Shown: positions 26,583 to 40,195 of the stretch, piece after piece | Layout of the letters: every line of letters starts with the position of its first letter | Numbering within the stretch: the first letter of the stretch is position 1 | Origin: Vitis vinifera | Lineage: Eukaryota > Streptophyta > Magnoliopsida > Vitales > Vitaceae | NCBI RefSeq assembly: GCF_030704535.1 | Contig: NC_081822.1 | Coordinates: 3,525,001-3,589,000 of the forward strand | Length of the DNA stretch: 64,000 nucleotides | Reading direction: 5' to 3' | Position numbers and translations under genes: made by a program | Notes under the pieces: model-generated | What the model was told of the DNA's origin: nothing | Database searches by the model: none | The model's input: only the letters and a program-made list of their open reading frames with translations

Positions 26583-27100
26583 TTGCTTGTAACAAGAAAA
26601 TAATTTTATTATGGATCATATAGAAAATCAGGAAAGAAATTAATAAAAGAAAAAGAAAGGAAGTTAGTTGAAGATTTTTTTCCTTATTTTTTTTATTAAA
26701 AACTATGACATATTAGATCTACTGCTCTTTTTTGCTGAGAGATTGATAGAGGAAGCCCAGCATGGGCCTTGGAGTTACAACGTTATATAATGTTCAAAAC
26801 ATTGGACAGGTCACCGGACGGGGACCACCTGCGGCTACGCATAGACGTAATGGCAGTTTTGTAGATAAAGAATATGATAATGGCAAAATGCGGTGTCAAA
26901 ATGACGTAGCCATACCCCGGAGTGCCTAGGTGATTCCGTCACGTCACGATGAAACCTGAGAGGGAGGGTACAGTTGGACAGGGGAGGAATTTTTAGTGAA
27001 AGAGGAGGGTATATTCGTCAAAAGGGAATAAAAAAGCTCAAGCGTTGGTATATTACTTGTATTGTAGCAACGTTCCCTAGGCAAAGCCGGCTCATAAAAC
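21890..27100. other. Intergenic region without a supportable gene
   Basis: ORFs of 60-140 codons occur on both strands but none shows a domain, intron-consistent continuation or codon bias. Features of note are CT/CCA-rich DNA at 23.9-24.7 kb, a GC-rich island at 24.72-25.06 kb with a G-box at 24804-24809, a (T)27 run near 26551-26577 and a G-run at 26017-26032. The last 300 bp before 27.1 kb hold TGACGTAGCC and ACGTCACG motifs and probably belong to the PIP5K promoter. Confidence 0.5.
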
Positions 27101-27152
27101 ACACTCTTCTCTCTTATTTAACTTTTTCAGTTTTATTTTTTTCTTTTTAATT

Positions 27153-27210
27153 TTTCTCTCTCTCTCTACATTTACTTTCTCTCTCTCTCTACATTTACTT
27201 TCTCTCTCTA
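27153..27210 (+). repeat. CT-rich 23-bp direct repeat in the PIP5K leader
   Basis: A 23-bp unit, (CT)n followed by ACATTTAC, is perfectly duplicated at 27153-27175 and 27176-27198, with a partial third copy after it. Pyrimidine-rich tracts of this kind are common in plant core promoters and 5' leaders. Confidence 0.85.
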
Positions 27211-27368
27211 TCCTCTTCTGTGTTACTGTTTGTTTTGTAGGATTCCCACCTATTTTCCCAAGACAAGCACTAAAGAGAGGAGGAGTGAGAAAGATTGGGA
27301 AAATAGGCGCAGATAGAGATAGCGAACGAGAGTCTCAGAGAGGAATCTGGAGAGAGAAAACGCCGGAA

Positions 27369-27413
27369 ATGCTGCAGGGGCTGCAGAATCCGGCGAGTTC
27401 ATATCTAGAGTGA
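27369..27413 (+). promoter_or_regulatory. Upstream ORF in the PIP5K 5' leader
   Basis: An ATG at 27369 opens a 14-codon reading frame ending in TGA at 27411-27413. It is out of frame with the kinase and stops 35 bases before its start codon. If the leader begins upstream of 27369, as the CT-rich tract suggests, ribosomes would meet this ORF first, and it could lower kinase translation. Confidence 0.5.
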
Positions 27414-27448
27414 AGGGAAGGAGAGGGAGTTTGAGAGGCCACAGGAAA

Positions 27449-30400
27449 ATGCGAGAAACACTATTGTGCGACGAAAACGACTCTGTTTGCAGCACCAAGA
27501 AGAAGAAATCGGAGGAGGAGAAGGTAGATAGAGAGACGGAAGTGGTGTTGGTTCCGCCGCCGGCCATCGTTGTCGGCAGGAGCCGATCCCAAGCCGGAAC
27601 GAGGAGAGTGACGCCGACCACCACTACAGGAGAGGCGACCACAAGCGCCACTGAAGTGGTGGAGAAAGTTCTCCAGAACGGCGATCTCTACACTGGGAGC
27701 TTCGCTGGAAACGTCCCTCACGGATCGGGGAAGTACTTGTGGACCGACGGGTGCATGTACGAGGGCGAGTGGAAGAGGGGAAAGGCCTCTGGAAAAGGCA
27801 AGTTCTCGTGGCCATCGGGAGCCACCTTCGAAGGCGAATTCAAGTCTGGTCGTATGGAAGGGATCGGCACCTTTATCGGATCCGACGGCGATACGTACCG
27901 TGGATCCTGGAGTGCGGATCGCAAGCACGGGTACGGGCAGAAAAGCTACGCCAACGGGGATTTCTACGAAGGGTCGTGGAGAAGGAACTTCCAAGAAGGG
28001 CATGGCCGCTACGTGTGGAGGAACGGGAATGAGTACATCGGGGAATGGAAGAACGGAGTGATCTCAGGAAGAGGGGTCCTGATTTGGGCCAACGGAAACC
28101 GCTACGACGGGCAATGGGAAAACGGGGTTCCAAAAGGAAACGGGGTATTTACGTGGCCTGATGGGAGCTGCTATGTAGGTAGTTGGAGCAAGGACATGAA
28201 ACAGCAGCGCCTCAATGGCACCTTCTATCCTGGAATAGGGAAAGAGCAAAATGTGAGTCAGAAAATAAGCTCAATGGACCAAAATTTGATGGTGGCCACT
28301 CGAAAAAGGTCGTCGGTGGACGGGGCTAGGGGGAGCTTGGCGGAGAAGAGTTTTCCAAGGATTTGTATATGGGAATCTGATGGGGAGGCTGGGGATATTA
28401 CTTGTGATATAATCGATAATGTGGAGGCATCCATGTTTTACCGGGACGGAACGGGCCTGGATTGTGATGGGATTAGGCAGTTTAGGCGGAGTCCTTGTTG
28501 TTTTAGCGGAGAGATTAAGAAACCGGGGCAGACAATATCCAAAGGCCATAAGAATTACGATTTGATGCTTAATCTGCAACTGGGTATCAGGTAAATTGTC
28601 AAATGGGTAGTGGTTTGGTTTATTTGAATAATATTTAGATCATTGCTTCTGTGTGATTGGTTTTGAATGCCCTCTGTTTGCTTGCCCTAAAAGAATGATA
28701 AGATGGAGGAATTTTCATCTTTAATCTAATCTTTCTTTAGGATCAACTCGGTGTGCTGGTTTTGTGATTTGGTGTTTGGATATATGTAGGTATTCTGTTG
28801 GAAAGCATATTTCGATCTTGCGTGATCTTAAGCCAACTGATTTTGATCCCAGAGAGAAGTTTTGGACTAGGTTTCCAACTGAAGGTTCTAAGCTTACTCC
28901 ACCCCATCAGTCGGTGGAGTTCAGGTGGAAAGATTATTGTCCGATGGTGTTCAGGTATTGAAATTTTATCTTAGAACTTTATGAATGCTAGATTGTGCAT
29001 TTCTATGGGCAATTTATTTTTTCTCCTGAAACGATCGGATGGGCATGTTTTTCTTGATGTTGCTTGCATTGTTTACTTTTTGGTAGATCCTCTTTTATGA
29101 TTTTCTTATTCTGTGGTGATAATTGGGTTGTTTGGCATTAGGCATTTGAGGGAGCTGTTCCAAGTGGATACTGCTGATTATATGCTAGCTATATGTGGAA
29201 ATGATGCTCTTAGGGAGCTTTCTTCCCCGGGGAAGAGTGGAAGCTTCTTTTACCTCACCCAGGACGATAGATTTATGATAAAGACTGTAAAGAAATCAGA
29301 AGTCAAGGTTAGTTGCTCACCTTGCTGACTTTTGTAATGTCATATTTGAAAATATAAATAACCAAACATTGCATGGTGTTGCAATGGATGATTGTTTGTT
29401 TCATACCTTCATGCTCGAATTTCTTAATTGCACAAAGCGTTCAAACTGTTGGTCACTTAGATTGCCATTTTGAAGTTCAGTTGTTTTGTGTTCAGGTGCT
29501 TATTAGGATGCTTCCAAGTTACTACCAGCATGTCTGTCGCTATGAAAATTCCCTTGTGACAAAATTCTTTGGAGTGCATTGTGTTAAACCGGTGGGCGGG
29601 CAAAAGGTATCTGTTTGGATGATTGGAATTTAAATTGTTTCCATTCAAGTGATGTATTTTTAAATAGAGGAATGTTATTAGCATCTAATTATATGCTATA
29701 TGATTGACAACCAGACTCGTTTCATTGTGATGGGCAATTTGTTTTGTTCGGAGTACCGAATCCATAGACGATTTGATCTCAAAGGTTCGTCCCATGGCCG
29801 CACAACAGATAAATCTGAAGGCGAGATTGATGAAACTACCACCCTTAAGGATCTTGACCTCAATTTCGTGTTTCGTCTCCAACGGAATTGGTTCCAGGAA
29901 CTTATGAGGTGAGTTTAAAATGCAGTCTTTTTTTTTTTTTGTATATTTTTAACTCGTTGTTCCCTACACTAGCGCCTGCCATTACTTATGGTATGCTTGA
30001 ATTTGTGCTCAGACAAATTGATCGAGATTGTGAATTCTTGGAAGCTGAAAGAATAATGGATTACAGTCTTTTAGTTGGTCTTCATTTCCGTGATGACAAC
30101 ACATGTGACAAAATGGGGCTATCGCCATTTTTCTTGCGCTCTGGTAATTTGATCATATTCTCCTTCCATTGCAACTGTCTCATGTTATATGAACCGTGTG
30201 GCACAGAAAATGATGGATTGAATTTGTCCTTTTCAGGTAAAAGAGACTCGTATCAAAATGAAAAGTTCATGCGGGGCTGTCGCTTCCTGCAGGCAGAGCT
30301 ACAGGACATGGATCGGATTCTTGCTGGCCGGTATGTTCTCTGAATGTTTTCTTGTTCTTTCTAGTTTGAGCTAAACCCCAAATGTTGGGCTGGTTTTGGA

Positions 30401-31514
30401 TAACTAGGCCAATCACGTCAGTGTGGAGAAATTCTTCTCCCAGCTTTCCTTAAATGTTAATAGTCTCTAGTTTCATTCATTGCTACCACCTATGAATGTC
30501 TCTTGCACATACAACCGTAAGAACATCTAGTAGTGGAGCTTTAATTTTTGAACTAAGAAATCAAGAAGGATGTGATTGGTTTTTTCCATTGAATGTGATC
30601 TTTATCGGTGGAATGATTGATAGTGGCTTGTGTAGTCTTCACAATATCGTGGGGGCATTCTTTGGACAACTGTTGTTTGTGGGGCATATGCTTGGTATGG
30701 TCTTACTAAAGTCCTAGATAAGAACATGGCTTCCCTGGGTAATTATTGCCCCTGTATTCATCACTTACTGGGTTTGAGGATGAATTCCATGGATGGCCTG
30801 GACTGTCAAGTGCCACTTTTTACTAATCATGGTGAAATTTTTTTACTTGAAAGCTGACTGCAAGTTCATTTTTTATCTTGCACAGTAGAGAAGAGATCGC
30901 TACAAGCAACTGTGTTTGCTCTGATGTATTTTTTTTCAAGTGATTTTTCACCTTAGGTTAAAAATGATGGTTTAGGAAACAAATTATATAGGGATATGAA
31001 CTGAAAGGGGGTATGATAATGATAATGCAGGGGCAGCAGTTTGATGATTAGGTTATTAGCCTGTCCACCTGCTGTGAAGGGCTGGTGTTTAAAACTATCT
31101 TTGCTCATTTGTTGTTCTTATTATTATAATTTATTGTTTTGATAGGCTGGAACCTTTGGTTATTGTCTATTTGGATGAGGTTTTAACATTTTCTTCTCTA
31201 TCAGGAAACCATTGATCAGGCTAGGAGCTAACATGCCTGCACGAGCAGAACGAATGGCCAGAAGGAGTGATTTTGATCAATACACCCCAGGCGGAGGTAG
31301 CAGCTTGACCCCTTCTCGCAGTGGAGAAGTCTATGAAGTAGTGCTTTATTTTGGGATCATTGATATTTTACAAGACTATGATATAAGCAAGAAGCTAGAG
31401 CATGCCTACAAATCCTTGCAAGCTGACCCTTCCTCAATCTCAGCTGTTGATCCAAAACTCTACTCAAAGAGGTTCCGAGATTTCACAAGGAGGATCTTTA
31501 TAGAAGATAGGTAA
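27449..31514 (+). CDS. PIP5K: Phosphatidylinositol-4-phosphate 5-kinase with N-terminal MORN repeats (type I/II B plant PIP5K), 8 exons
   Basis: Exons 27449-28590, 28790-28954, 29142-29307, 29496-29606, 29715-29908, 30013-30143, 30237-30330 and 31205-31514 give 770 residues. The enzyme phosphorylates PI4P to PI(4,5)P2 at the plasma membrane. Seven to eight MORN repeats (YxGxW) occupy about 81-247, all in exon 1. The lipid-kinase domain fills about 381-770. It shows the glycine-rich loop [17 protein letters not shown] with Lys near 483, [12 protein letters not shown], the catalytic MDYSLLVG at 608-615, the metal-binding IID with Asp near 721, and the substrate-selecting KKLE near 730-733. No key residue is missing. 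The frame stays open upstream to a GTG at 27410, but the first in-frame ATG is 27449. The next gene upstream, ORP1, handles the same lipid. Confidence 0.95.
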
Positions 31515-32100
31515 ATGTGAAACAAGGAGGCGTCAAAAATTGAAATTCAGAGCTTGGAATTGAGAGATATTTGCCAATTGAATCTGGGGTCCCACTCCTC
31601 GGGGGCAAACTGTTGGGGGACTTGTGCAGCTCCCAGCAAGCAGAAACAAACGGTTTGTGGGCTCAGCATGACCTATCGATCGAGGCATCTGAAAACAAGG
31701 TTGACTACAGCACGGATTAATTTAATGATTGGATTAGAGCAATTGCAGAAGAGATGGCTGAATTTTGAGGATCAGCCATGGTGTTGTGGAGTGGGAGAAG
31801 TACTTGTACATTCAAGGGGGAAGGGAAAATTGGATTCTGTTTTCCTTTTTTCTTTTTTGTTGTTTTTTTTTCTCTGAAATTTTTGTGGTAACCAAGAATG
31901 TGAAGATTGAAAGATAGGTATAGGGAACGGAGAAAATGTTCCCCCGAGAGAAGATTCAAAAAAAAAAAAAAAGGGAATGGGGAGGGAGGCACTGGAATAA
32001 TAAGTGTACAGCTTATAGAAAGGGATATGGACAAATTTTATGGAATTTCATGATATTTTGTTAATGTTGTGGGGATTTGAAGGAATGGAAAATGTTTTAT
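31515..32100 (+). other. PIP5K 3' untranslated region and downstream flank
   Basis: No further ORF belongs to the kinase. T-rich stretches and an A-run at 31959-31972 fit a 3' UTR; a poly(A) site cannot be fixed from sequence. A (CT)n tract follows at about 32139-32157. Confidence 0.45.
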
Positions 32101-35100
32101 TGTTAAGGGAGAGAGGACCCCATTGGGATCTCTCCCCCCCTCTCTCTCTCTCTCTCGCTTTCACGTTGTAAGTGTTATATGAATGGGGGTCTCTCTCTAC
32201 TGACTGGCCATGGGAGCATAGGGGGGAAAATGGGGTCAGTGCTTTTCTTTTGCAGTGAAAGAGGAGGCATTGGGCAGGTAGAGTTAACACATCAAAAGCA
32301 GAGAAAGCAACGAGAAAGATGCGCTGGCTGGTGTTGCTTGTTTCTGCTCGCCCGCCCTTTCTTTTACTTCTTTTTAAACTCTCCCCCTCCCTCTCCCTCC
32401 TGTATCTTTGTTTCTTTTATACATATATATATATATATATTTCAAAAATTCTTTCCTTTACCTTTTTCAATTTTCAATTTTCCTTTTGGGGACATCCCTC
32501 ATGGTGACAAAGACCATTGACCGAAATCGTGTCCCTCCATCATGCCAACGCTGTGGGGGATATACTGTCCACGTGGCAGACGTGGCTACAACTGGCATTC
32601 CAAATTAATAAGGGGATGGTTTTGTCATTGTGGATACTCGGCATTTCCTCTCATTGGGACTCGTGCGAGGGTAGCACTGCAGAGGTCAAAGTCTGTGACA
32701 GTAGTTCCCCAGCGGGGTCCAAACCCCTCTCCTCTCCAGTTTCTCTTTTTGACCTTGCACCCTTTTGGGGCCTTCTTGCGTCTATCTGGTCTCACTCAAA
32801 AGCAAGGGTCCGAGTGATTTTGATTGCTCCGTGCTTGCACGTGGCACACGCACTTGCCTTCTTTCCATTCATTGCAGGATTCCTCTCAAGTCTTGTTCTC
32901 AACGGTTGTATTTTTTCATGCTTTCAGAGACGAGTTCTCTTCAATTTTATTTCCCAGTAGTTAATGAAAATTTAAGAATTTCACTTTGGTTTTTTTTTTT
33001 TTTTTCTAATGTTTTAATCACCAAATTTCTTGAGTTTTCTAGACTGCACTTGGCAGAAAGTTCTGTTCAAATAAGTTTTCTTAAAACAACTAAGTAATTA
33101 AATGATGAAACAGTTTGACCTTGTAATATGAAAATAGGAGAAGACGGCCTACTGGTCAAAAAAACCCCTCCACGATAGTGGGATCCATGTCTGAGCAATA
33201 CGTTTGTGATGGAGTCAAAACGATGCAATATTGTAGGCTGAATGTGATTAGGTTTTTTATTATTTTACCTGTAGCATATTTATATTATCTAGGGATAAGA
33301 TTTTGGGGTTCCAAGAATCAGTCAGTCCCTCCGGGATTTGAGAGAAGTATGGTGACCCTCTCAACCCAATACACTTATTTATCCCTATGCCCTTTGTTTA
33401 ACTCTCTTCCTTTTTTTTATTTAACCCAACAAGGGTTTTCCAACCATCACAAAATAAAAAATGCTTCCCAATTGATTGACCAAATATGAATCCACTTTGC
33501 TCTGGGCACAGTGGTACTGATATAGAAAGGAGGTTGGTTCTTACTTCTTGCAAAGCAAGCTCCTAAGGAAGGTGGTGCTCCCTAAAATTAGCAACCATAA
33601 TGATTTTGGACAGAGCCACAGCGGAATTGGTATTTTTGGTGAATAATTTGAGGGTACATTATAACTTTATGGGGGGATTTTTTGTTTTAAGAAACAAGTA
33701 AAGAGCTTCCAAACAGTACATGAGATCTCCCTTTCTCTGCCTTGAGGACATAGCCCTTGTAAGTGCTGGGCAATCGATGAAATCCTTTCTAAATATGCTT
33801 TGCTCTGTCCATGCGGGCGTAATCATTATAACTTCCCCAACCCCAATTCCCCATCAGCCACAAAACAATCATCTAAACTTGCTCCTTCCATAATGTAACT
33901 GCATTCATGCTCTCTCTTTCTCTTTTTCTTTTTCCTTTTTGGTTCCATGTGTTTAGTAATTTGTGATTTGGATACGTATCTTTCAGAAGATAAATCTTTG
34001 ATTTTCCTGCGATATGGGTCACCCGTCACCCAAAAAAAAAAGATATTTTTGTAATAATCTCAAGTGTCGTACAAGTGATCCTCTTTAAGAAGAGGATTGA
34101 GGTGGAATCACTCTGATCCACAGTAAAACAAATGCTTGTGATTAAACATGACTACTCGTTGGTAAAACAAACTTACTTTTGCTGGAGGGACATCGCACTC
34201 ATCATTCCAACCCATTTAATCATGTGATGTTTGGTGCAACTTTTATTCATATTTATGTTTAAAATAAAATAAAAGAATTTAAATGTACATATTTTCCTTT
34301 GATTAAAAAAAAACATATGCTTCAAGTAAAATTTGTAATAATTTAATCCTTGAACGCAAACCCATTATTAACCCAGAGGCCACAAACCCAAACCCAATAA
34401 GATAGTGAATATCCCTTGGAAGTTGAAACCCATGTTTTCTACTGTTTCAGTACTTTTGGAAATCAAAGCAACCAGCACAGTTCAGCTGAACTGAGTTGGG
34501 TTTTCCTTCCCTTTAAAAGAACCAAGCATCCAAGCTTGAAACTATTTCCTCCTCTTTTCGTTTGAACTTCCTATCTTCTGGGTAACCAAACAAATTAAAG
34601 AAAGGGAAGGGATTGCACGAATCTCAAAAAGGAGAAGCAAGGCTAGGAGGATGAGGGTGGGAGTAGTGGAGTTGCGGCCTGTGGGGAGGACTGAGCAATA
34701 GCAATAGAGGGTGGCAAATGGGGATATTGATAGGTGGCAGTTGCATGCATAAAAAGCATAAAAAACCTTATTTACCGAATGGTACGGAGAGATATCATCT
34801 GATTTTGAGTCTACGGGGTCCAGTCCGTGTTCATGGGCTTATGCTAGGACTCAGGACCATTAAAAGTAAAGTTACCAAAGCCTTCACAAATTTGTACTCT
34901 CTGTCTACGTTAAACGAGACACACTCGCCGTCTATTGTCTGACACCTATTTATTTCTGGCACTTCCGTAAATTCTCCAACTTCCAAGCCCACTTTCACTT
35001 CTACTCCAAACCATTTTCAAATCGTTACTCTGTCCTTCGTTCCACTCTCCAGTCTCAGTCCCACCGGCAGCACAACAAGGTTTCAATGAAGCTAATTCCA

Positions 35101-38100
35101 TATCTAGCGGATATTGTGATAATTATTTTACTCAAATCCAATGGATTATATTCTTAATTTAAAGTGAAAGGACGGATTGGATTTAGGAGAATACGATAAA
35201 TTGGACGCACCCAAAACGAGGTTTCTCTCCACATACGTCTGATCCACTCAAAACCCCCGACATCAAGCACCATCGCCTTCACTTTGCTTGTCCTCTGTCG
35301 ATCCAAACAAAATGGGAAATGATCATGTTCCTGGTGAAAATCCATATCTCTTTGAAATTCAATTTCAAAATCGCCAATGCGTACGTATCCTATTTCACCC
35401 TAGAGTCTAGCTTGTAGATAAACGCCAACAAATATTCAATCCCTCGTGTTATCAGCATTGGTGGTAGTACATATGAATACCATAATTAAAAAATCCCACA
35501 CCACCAAAGTCCTGGTACATAAAAGACTAAAACTAGTGTGAGCAGAGATCCATCAGCGTAGCTGAATTTACGGCCAGAGGGTAGGTGCACTTTTGGAAAG
35601 TGGTTCTAGAAGTCATTAAGCAACACAAAGTGCAAAATTATTGGTCACCCTTAACGTAATAAATATAGGCGAAGATATACATGTGGTTTGACAAAGACAG
35701 TCAAACGCAGACAGGCTCCATCTAGGGTCACCTTGGTGGTTAAATTAGGGGACACAAGCTTTGGAAATTTCTGCAATTCTTGCGATTCTTAGCTGTGCCC
35801 TGTCCACTTGCTCCTATCGCTGCTGCTGCAAGCCAAGTGTGCGAGAGAGGCAACGGTGATTTGCGTGCGACCCAGGGTTGTTACATGACTACGTGCCCCT
35901 CGTGCATGTACAACTATTCAGACACGCACGCTTATTCCTCAACGTGCATGCATCTCTCTCCTCCTTCGAAAATACCTTCCTTCATGCTTGGTCAACCACC
36001 TACACTTCATCTTCTCCTTCATTTCACTTTTATCATGCCAAACACTGAACCTGATCACCGCTCCACGTTTGGACCTTCCAACTGTCCATTGGGCTCAACA
36101 AGGCCCGTTTAGGTTATTAATGATTACAATTACAAATGGGTTCTGTTGACTGTTTTCTTAATTTCCAAGTCATTTCGGAAAACGGAATGAATAGAACCGA
36201 ATGGGGATGGTGACGGTCGGATAAGGGGACAATGAGTTACCAAACATGTGAATTACACAAGGAATGTTCACACTGTGCGCAGCTTCAAACACGTTACCAA
36301 ACACCCCGCCACCGATCAGAGCTGAGCATTGGGGGCCCAATCAATAGTTAAATGGGTGCGGCCATGTGTCGGGCAGAGCCCGCATGATACCCAGCATGAG
36401 TCTGTTGGGAAGGGGACAGCTCCTCCCCAATAATTATATTCTTTTACGGTTGCAATTATTGTTCACCTACTTAAATTCTAATCTAGATTATACCTGATAA
36501 GGCCATTCCTAACCCTAATTATGGTGTCTTAAGAATCCTCAAACACTGGTGCATTATATTATTCCGTTTGTATAATGAAGTGGGATAGGTTTGTTTGGAC
36601 GCATTTGTGGGTGCCAAAATGTGGGGTTTGCTTGCCTCAGTTGCCTGGTTCAACATGGGATATTTTTAACCGTTACAATTTAGATATTTTTATAAAGAGG
36701 CCTAATGTTCTGCACAATCCGCATGTCACTAATTGTTATGTAGTGCTGATGTAAATAATCTGTCAAAAATAAACGTAGAAAGAAAGTAAAATTGCCTTTC
36801 AAAAATAATGATTCCATCCGTGGACTGACGACACTATTTCATTGAACCAAGCAGTAAGCACGACCCGTTGGTCAATATGAAATAAACGTGAACAACAAAG
36901 CGAGACCAACCCCACAAGCAATGTTTGTCAACAGCATTATTCTCTACAAGCACATCGTGCCTATCACTCTGTTCTTGGTTTTCATTTTCCTAGGCATAGT
37001 GCCAATCAAATAATTCGGTTTTAATCTCTATTTTCACGTTTATGGTGGCCGCCCGAGAATTGAGACCACCCTTCATTTTATACCCTTTTTAGTACAGTTA
37101 AAAAAGAATAAGAAAAAGAAAAATGGTGTAGGGGACAGAGCATGTTCAATATGTTCATCACCATCTCTACGGAAAGAAAAAATATGAAATTGTTTTTCAT
37201 TCTCATCTCCAACTCACAAGTATATGAATTTTTGAGGTGGGCCACCCAATATTGAAGATACAAATTTGTACAATAAGTGAGACATCAAATAAAACTCCAT
37301 GGGTGGAGCGATAGGAAAAGCTCTCGAGTCAATTGGGACAGTCTCAGAACATCTCACTCTCACGGGTCTCATCCTGATCCACCAAAACTCAGCCACTCAC
37401 AGCTAAAGGTGTTGTGTACCCTTCTTCACTCAGCTGTCGCAATAAAAACAAAATAAGAGTTGCGGCCAATGTCTTAAGAAAAGTCCATTTCAAACCCAAC
37501 ATGAGGTTCCAAAGCAGGGGGACATCTGCCCAACAATTTCCCTCTTTTTTATTATTGTATGCTTCAGATTTCCCCATTCTTCATTTATTATCATAAACCT
37601 TTCCACACCTATGATTTTACAACCCACCTGAGGAAGATCATTGGACTCCTAGTCAATTATGATGTCTAAAAAGTAAAGCTTAAACATGATCTAGATTGAG
37701 CACCATTCCATAGGGGACTCGTGTGGTTTGTTCCTTCTCATCTATTTTCCCACAAGGATTGCTTCAGACCTCAGGGTTTGAAAGACTCACAGCCTCTTTT
37801 ACTATTTACCTCAATTATAGTGTTCGTGAAATGGTTGAAAACCCTCTTTACTATTTCCCTTTGTTTTCAAGGCAGCTTGAGTGTTGAGTCGTTGACATTG
37901 AAGTGACTTTGTCTGTGGTTTAAATCATTCTTCTCAATATTTGTTCGTTCGTTCGTTTGATTGTTGGGTATATAATTTACAAAGGGAGTTAAGCAGCTCT
38001 CTGGTTTCCATAATTGACCGATGAAATTTGGTTTTCACACCCTCAAAAATCATATCCCAACATCTCGAGCCAATAAACTTGAAATTATTTTCCAAACACC

Positions 38101-39780
38101 ACCCTTTTTGTGATGAAAACTTGCCCTCTTTCTCAAGGTGAGTGGACAATTAGACACACAAAATGTGGGATACATGAGGTGATGATTCAGAGGTAGAAGA
38201 CAAGAGGGTCCCGCCCCAAACCTGCCCAACCTTTTGAATAGATGCAATAAGTAAGATGACTTGTGTTGTTGATGATGCGTTAGAATTTCTGATAAATCTC
38301 TTTCAGATGAGACCATTCCTTCTTGGTGGTCGTCTCAAATTTTGTGGGGTTATTCTAACTTCTAACATCAACCACCAAACATGTGATGGAGAGCTCTCTT
38401 TGCACGCATGGCTACATGAAACTCCCAGTGTTTCCCTTCTACTCAATTATAGGGTGGGAATCCATGAGAGAAGTTATTTTTATTCATTTTTTTTAAAAAA
38501 AATTCAATAAATTAGTTTTATTAGATAAAAATGAAAGGGAAGTCCATGTTGTGGGTGGGGATACCTTATTTATGGTGGATGGAATTTAAAAAGGAGCAGC
38601 CCACTTGCATCAAATTGCAACTACCCAATCATCCGACCATCCAACTAATTGAAGGGGTGACCCTTGTGGGCGTCAATAGATACACTCGTCTACCCGATCG
38701 CCTCAAGGGTCCCTTTTGTATACTATTCTATAAGGACTTGTCTTATATATATGGCTCTATTTCTATATTATGTTAGGTTACCTTCACATATTATCGTGAG
38801 GGAAAAGGGTCGAGGAATCTCATTTAATGCTTTTGGGCTCCGCCCAGAACTGAACTATGTGAGAAGAAGGCCCGATAACAATTTTATTGGCCCATCACAG
38901 TTTTCCGGGCCATGTAAGGCCGGCCCAGATAAAGCTAGATGTCCAATTAATCATATAAAACCTGGGCCACCCACTATTGGAGTCGGACTCCCTGCTCAGT
39001 CCTGTCTCATTCGGTGAGGTCCAAATCCAACTCAACTTTCTGTAAAGACAATTAGAATGCAGAATATACTAATTAATTCAATACTTAGAATATTTATGGT
39101 CTAAATTATCTATAGAAGAGGATAATTTTAAAAGAAAAAGTGATATGATATTAATATAATCGTGTCGTATTAAGCCCTTGGGTTGTGCCAATGGGCCGTC
39201 TGATGAACCATACTGATGGGTTGTTTAGGGAGACGCCCTACCTTATTAATATTTAATTTATTTTTTCAAGTCATTCTATAGATTTAGATTATTTTTGTTA
39301 CATCTTATATAATTATAGTCTGTATTTTTTATATTTATCAAGTTTGTTATTTAAAAATAGTAAAAATTTCAAATTTTTTTTTTTAAAATAGAAAAAAAAA
39401 TCATATTTGAATTTGTTATTGATCATAATAACAATAAATTTAAAATGTTGGGATATAAAAGAAATTAAAATATAAAAAATATCATTCTTTTATTGAATAT
39501 TTTAACAAATTATATAAAAAAATGAGAATTGTATCACTATAGTTATTAATTTACTTGTCCAACCCTCAAAATGATATTCGACATGCAATAAAAAAAAAGA
39601 AGCAAAAATTAATAATTGAACCAAGTAGATTGGCACAATGGGCCGAGATGATGGCGCCCTTAGACCCAGACCCAAAGTAGCAGGTTGTGCTGACTCAATC
39701 TGCCACAGTAAATGGGTCAGCTAGGGTTGGCCCGGTTTTTTGATGTGTGTTGGGGTATGGGCCAGATTGGGGGGGGCGTG
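32100..39780. other. Long intergenic region without a supportable gene
   Basis: I read all the open frames here (up to 147 codons) and found no domain, no exon chain and no RNA gene I recognise. Small items are a (TA)n run at about 32413-32440, a G-box with a second ACGTGG at 32570-32585, and homopolymer T runs near 32990. The region is likely regulatory or spacer DNA. Confidence 0.5.
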
Positions 39781-39789
39781 TCCATCTAA

Positions 39790-40195
39790 CACCTCTACTT
39801 TAAATATAAAATCATTTGATAAAATTAACTTAAATTTTATTTTAAAATATCAAATTGACATTTATTTTCATTAATTTTAACTAATATTTATATTTTCACT
39901 AATATTAAGTAATTATATTTATTAAGTATTTATATATAAAATAACTATAAAAATATTTAGAACATAGAACCATATTTATTAAATATATTTTCATTAAATA
40001 TGCATAAATAACGTAAAAGAAATTGGGACTAAGAATTTATTAACTATTTTAATTTAATATTTAAAATTATTTTTTTACTTTAAATTATAATATTAAGTTA
40101 TTTTATCAAAGTTTAATCTATCTAATAACTTAAATTAAATTCATCAAATTGTAAAAAATTATTAAGTTAAATCACCGAACACCCACTAACAATAA
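39790..40195. repeat. Degenerate MITE-like copy related to the repeats at 1.0-2.3 kb
   Basis: The stretch AATTGACATTTATTTTCATT...TTTTAACTAATATTTATATT closely matches 1070-1130, in the same orientation. The right end, TAAGTTAAATCACCGAACACCCACT, is the inverted form of the GTGTTTGGTAAA terminus at 1268. Non-coding. Confidence 0.55.

Noticed and set aside
27410-27448. Upstream GTG as the PIP5K start, adding 13 residues
   Set aside because: Plant nuclear genes start at ATG; the first in-frame ATG is 27449 and no in-frame ATG precedes it nearby.
35780-36112. 110-codon ORF starting MRFLAVPCPLAPIAAAA as a secreted peptide gene
   Set aside because: The apparent signal-like start is not followed by any conserved Cys pattern or domain, and nearby promoter and 3' signals are lacking.
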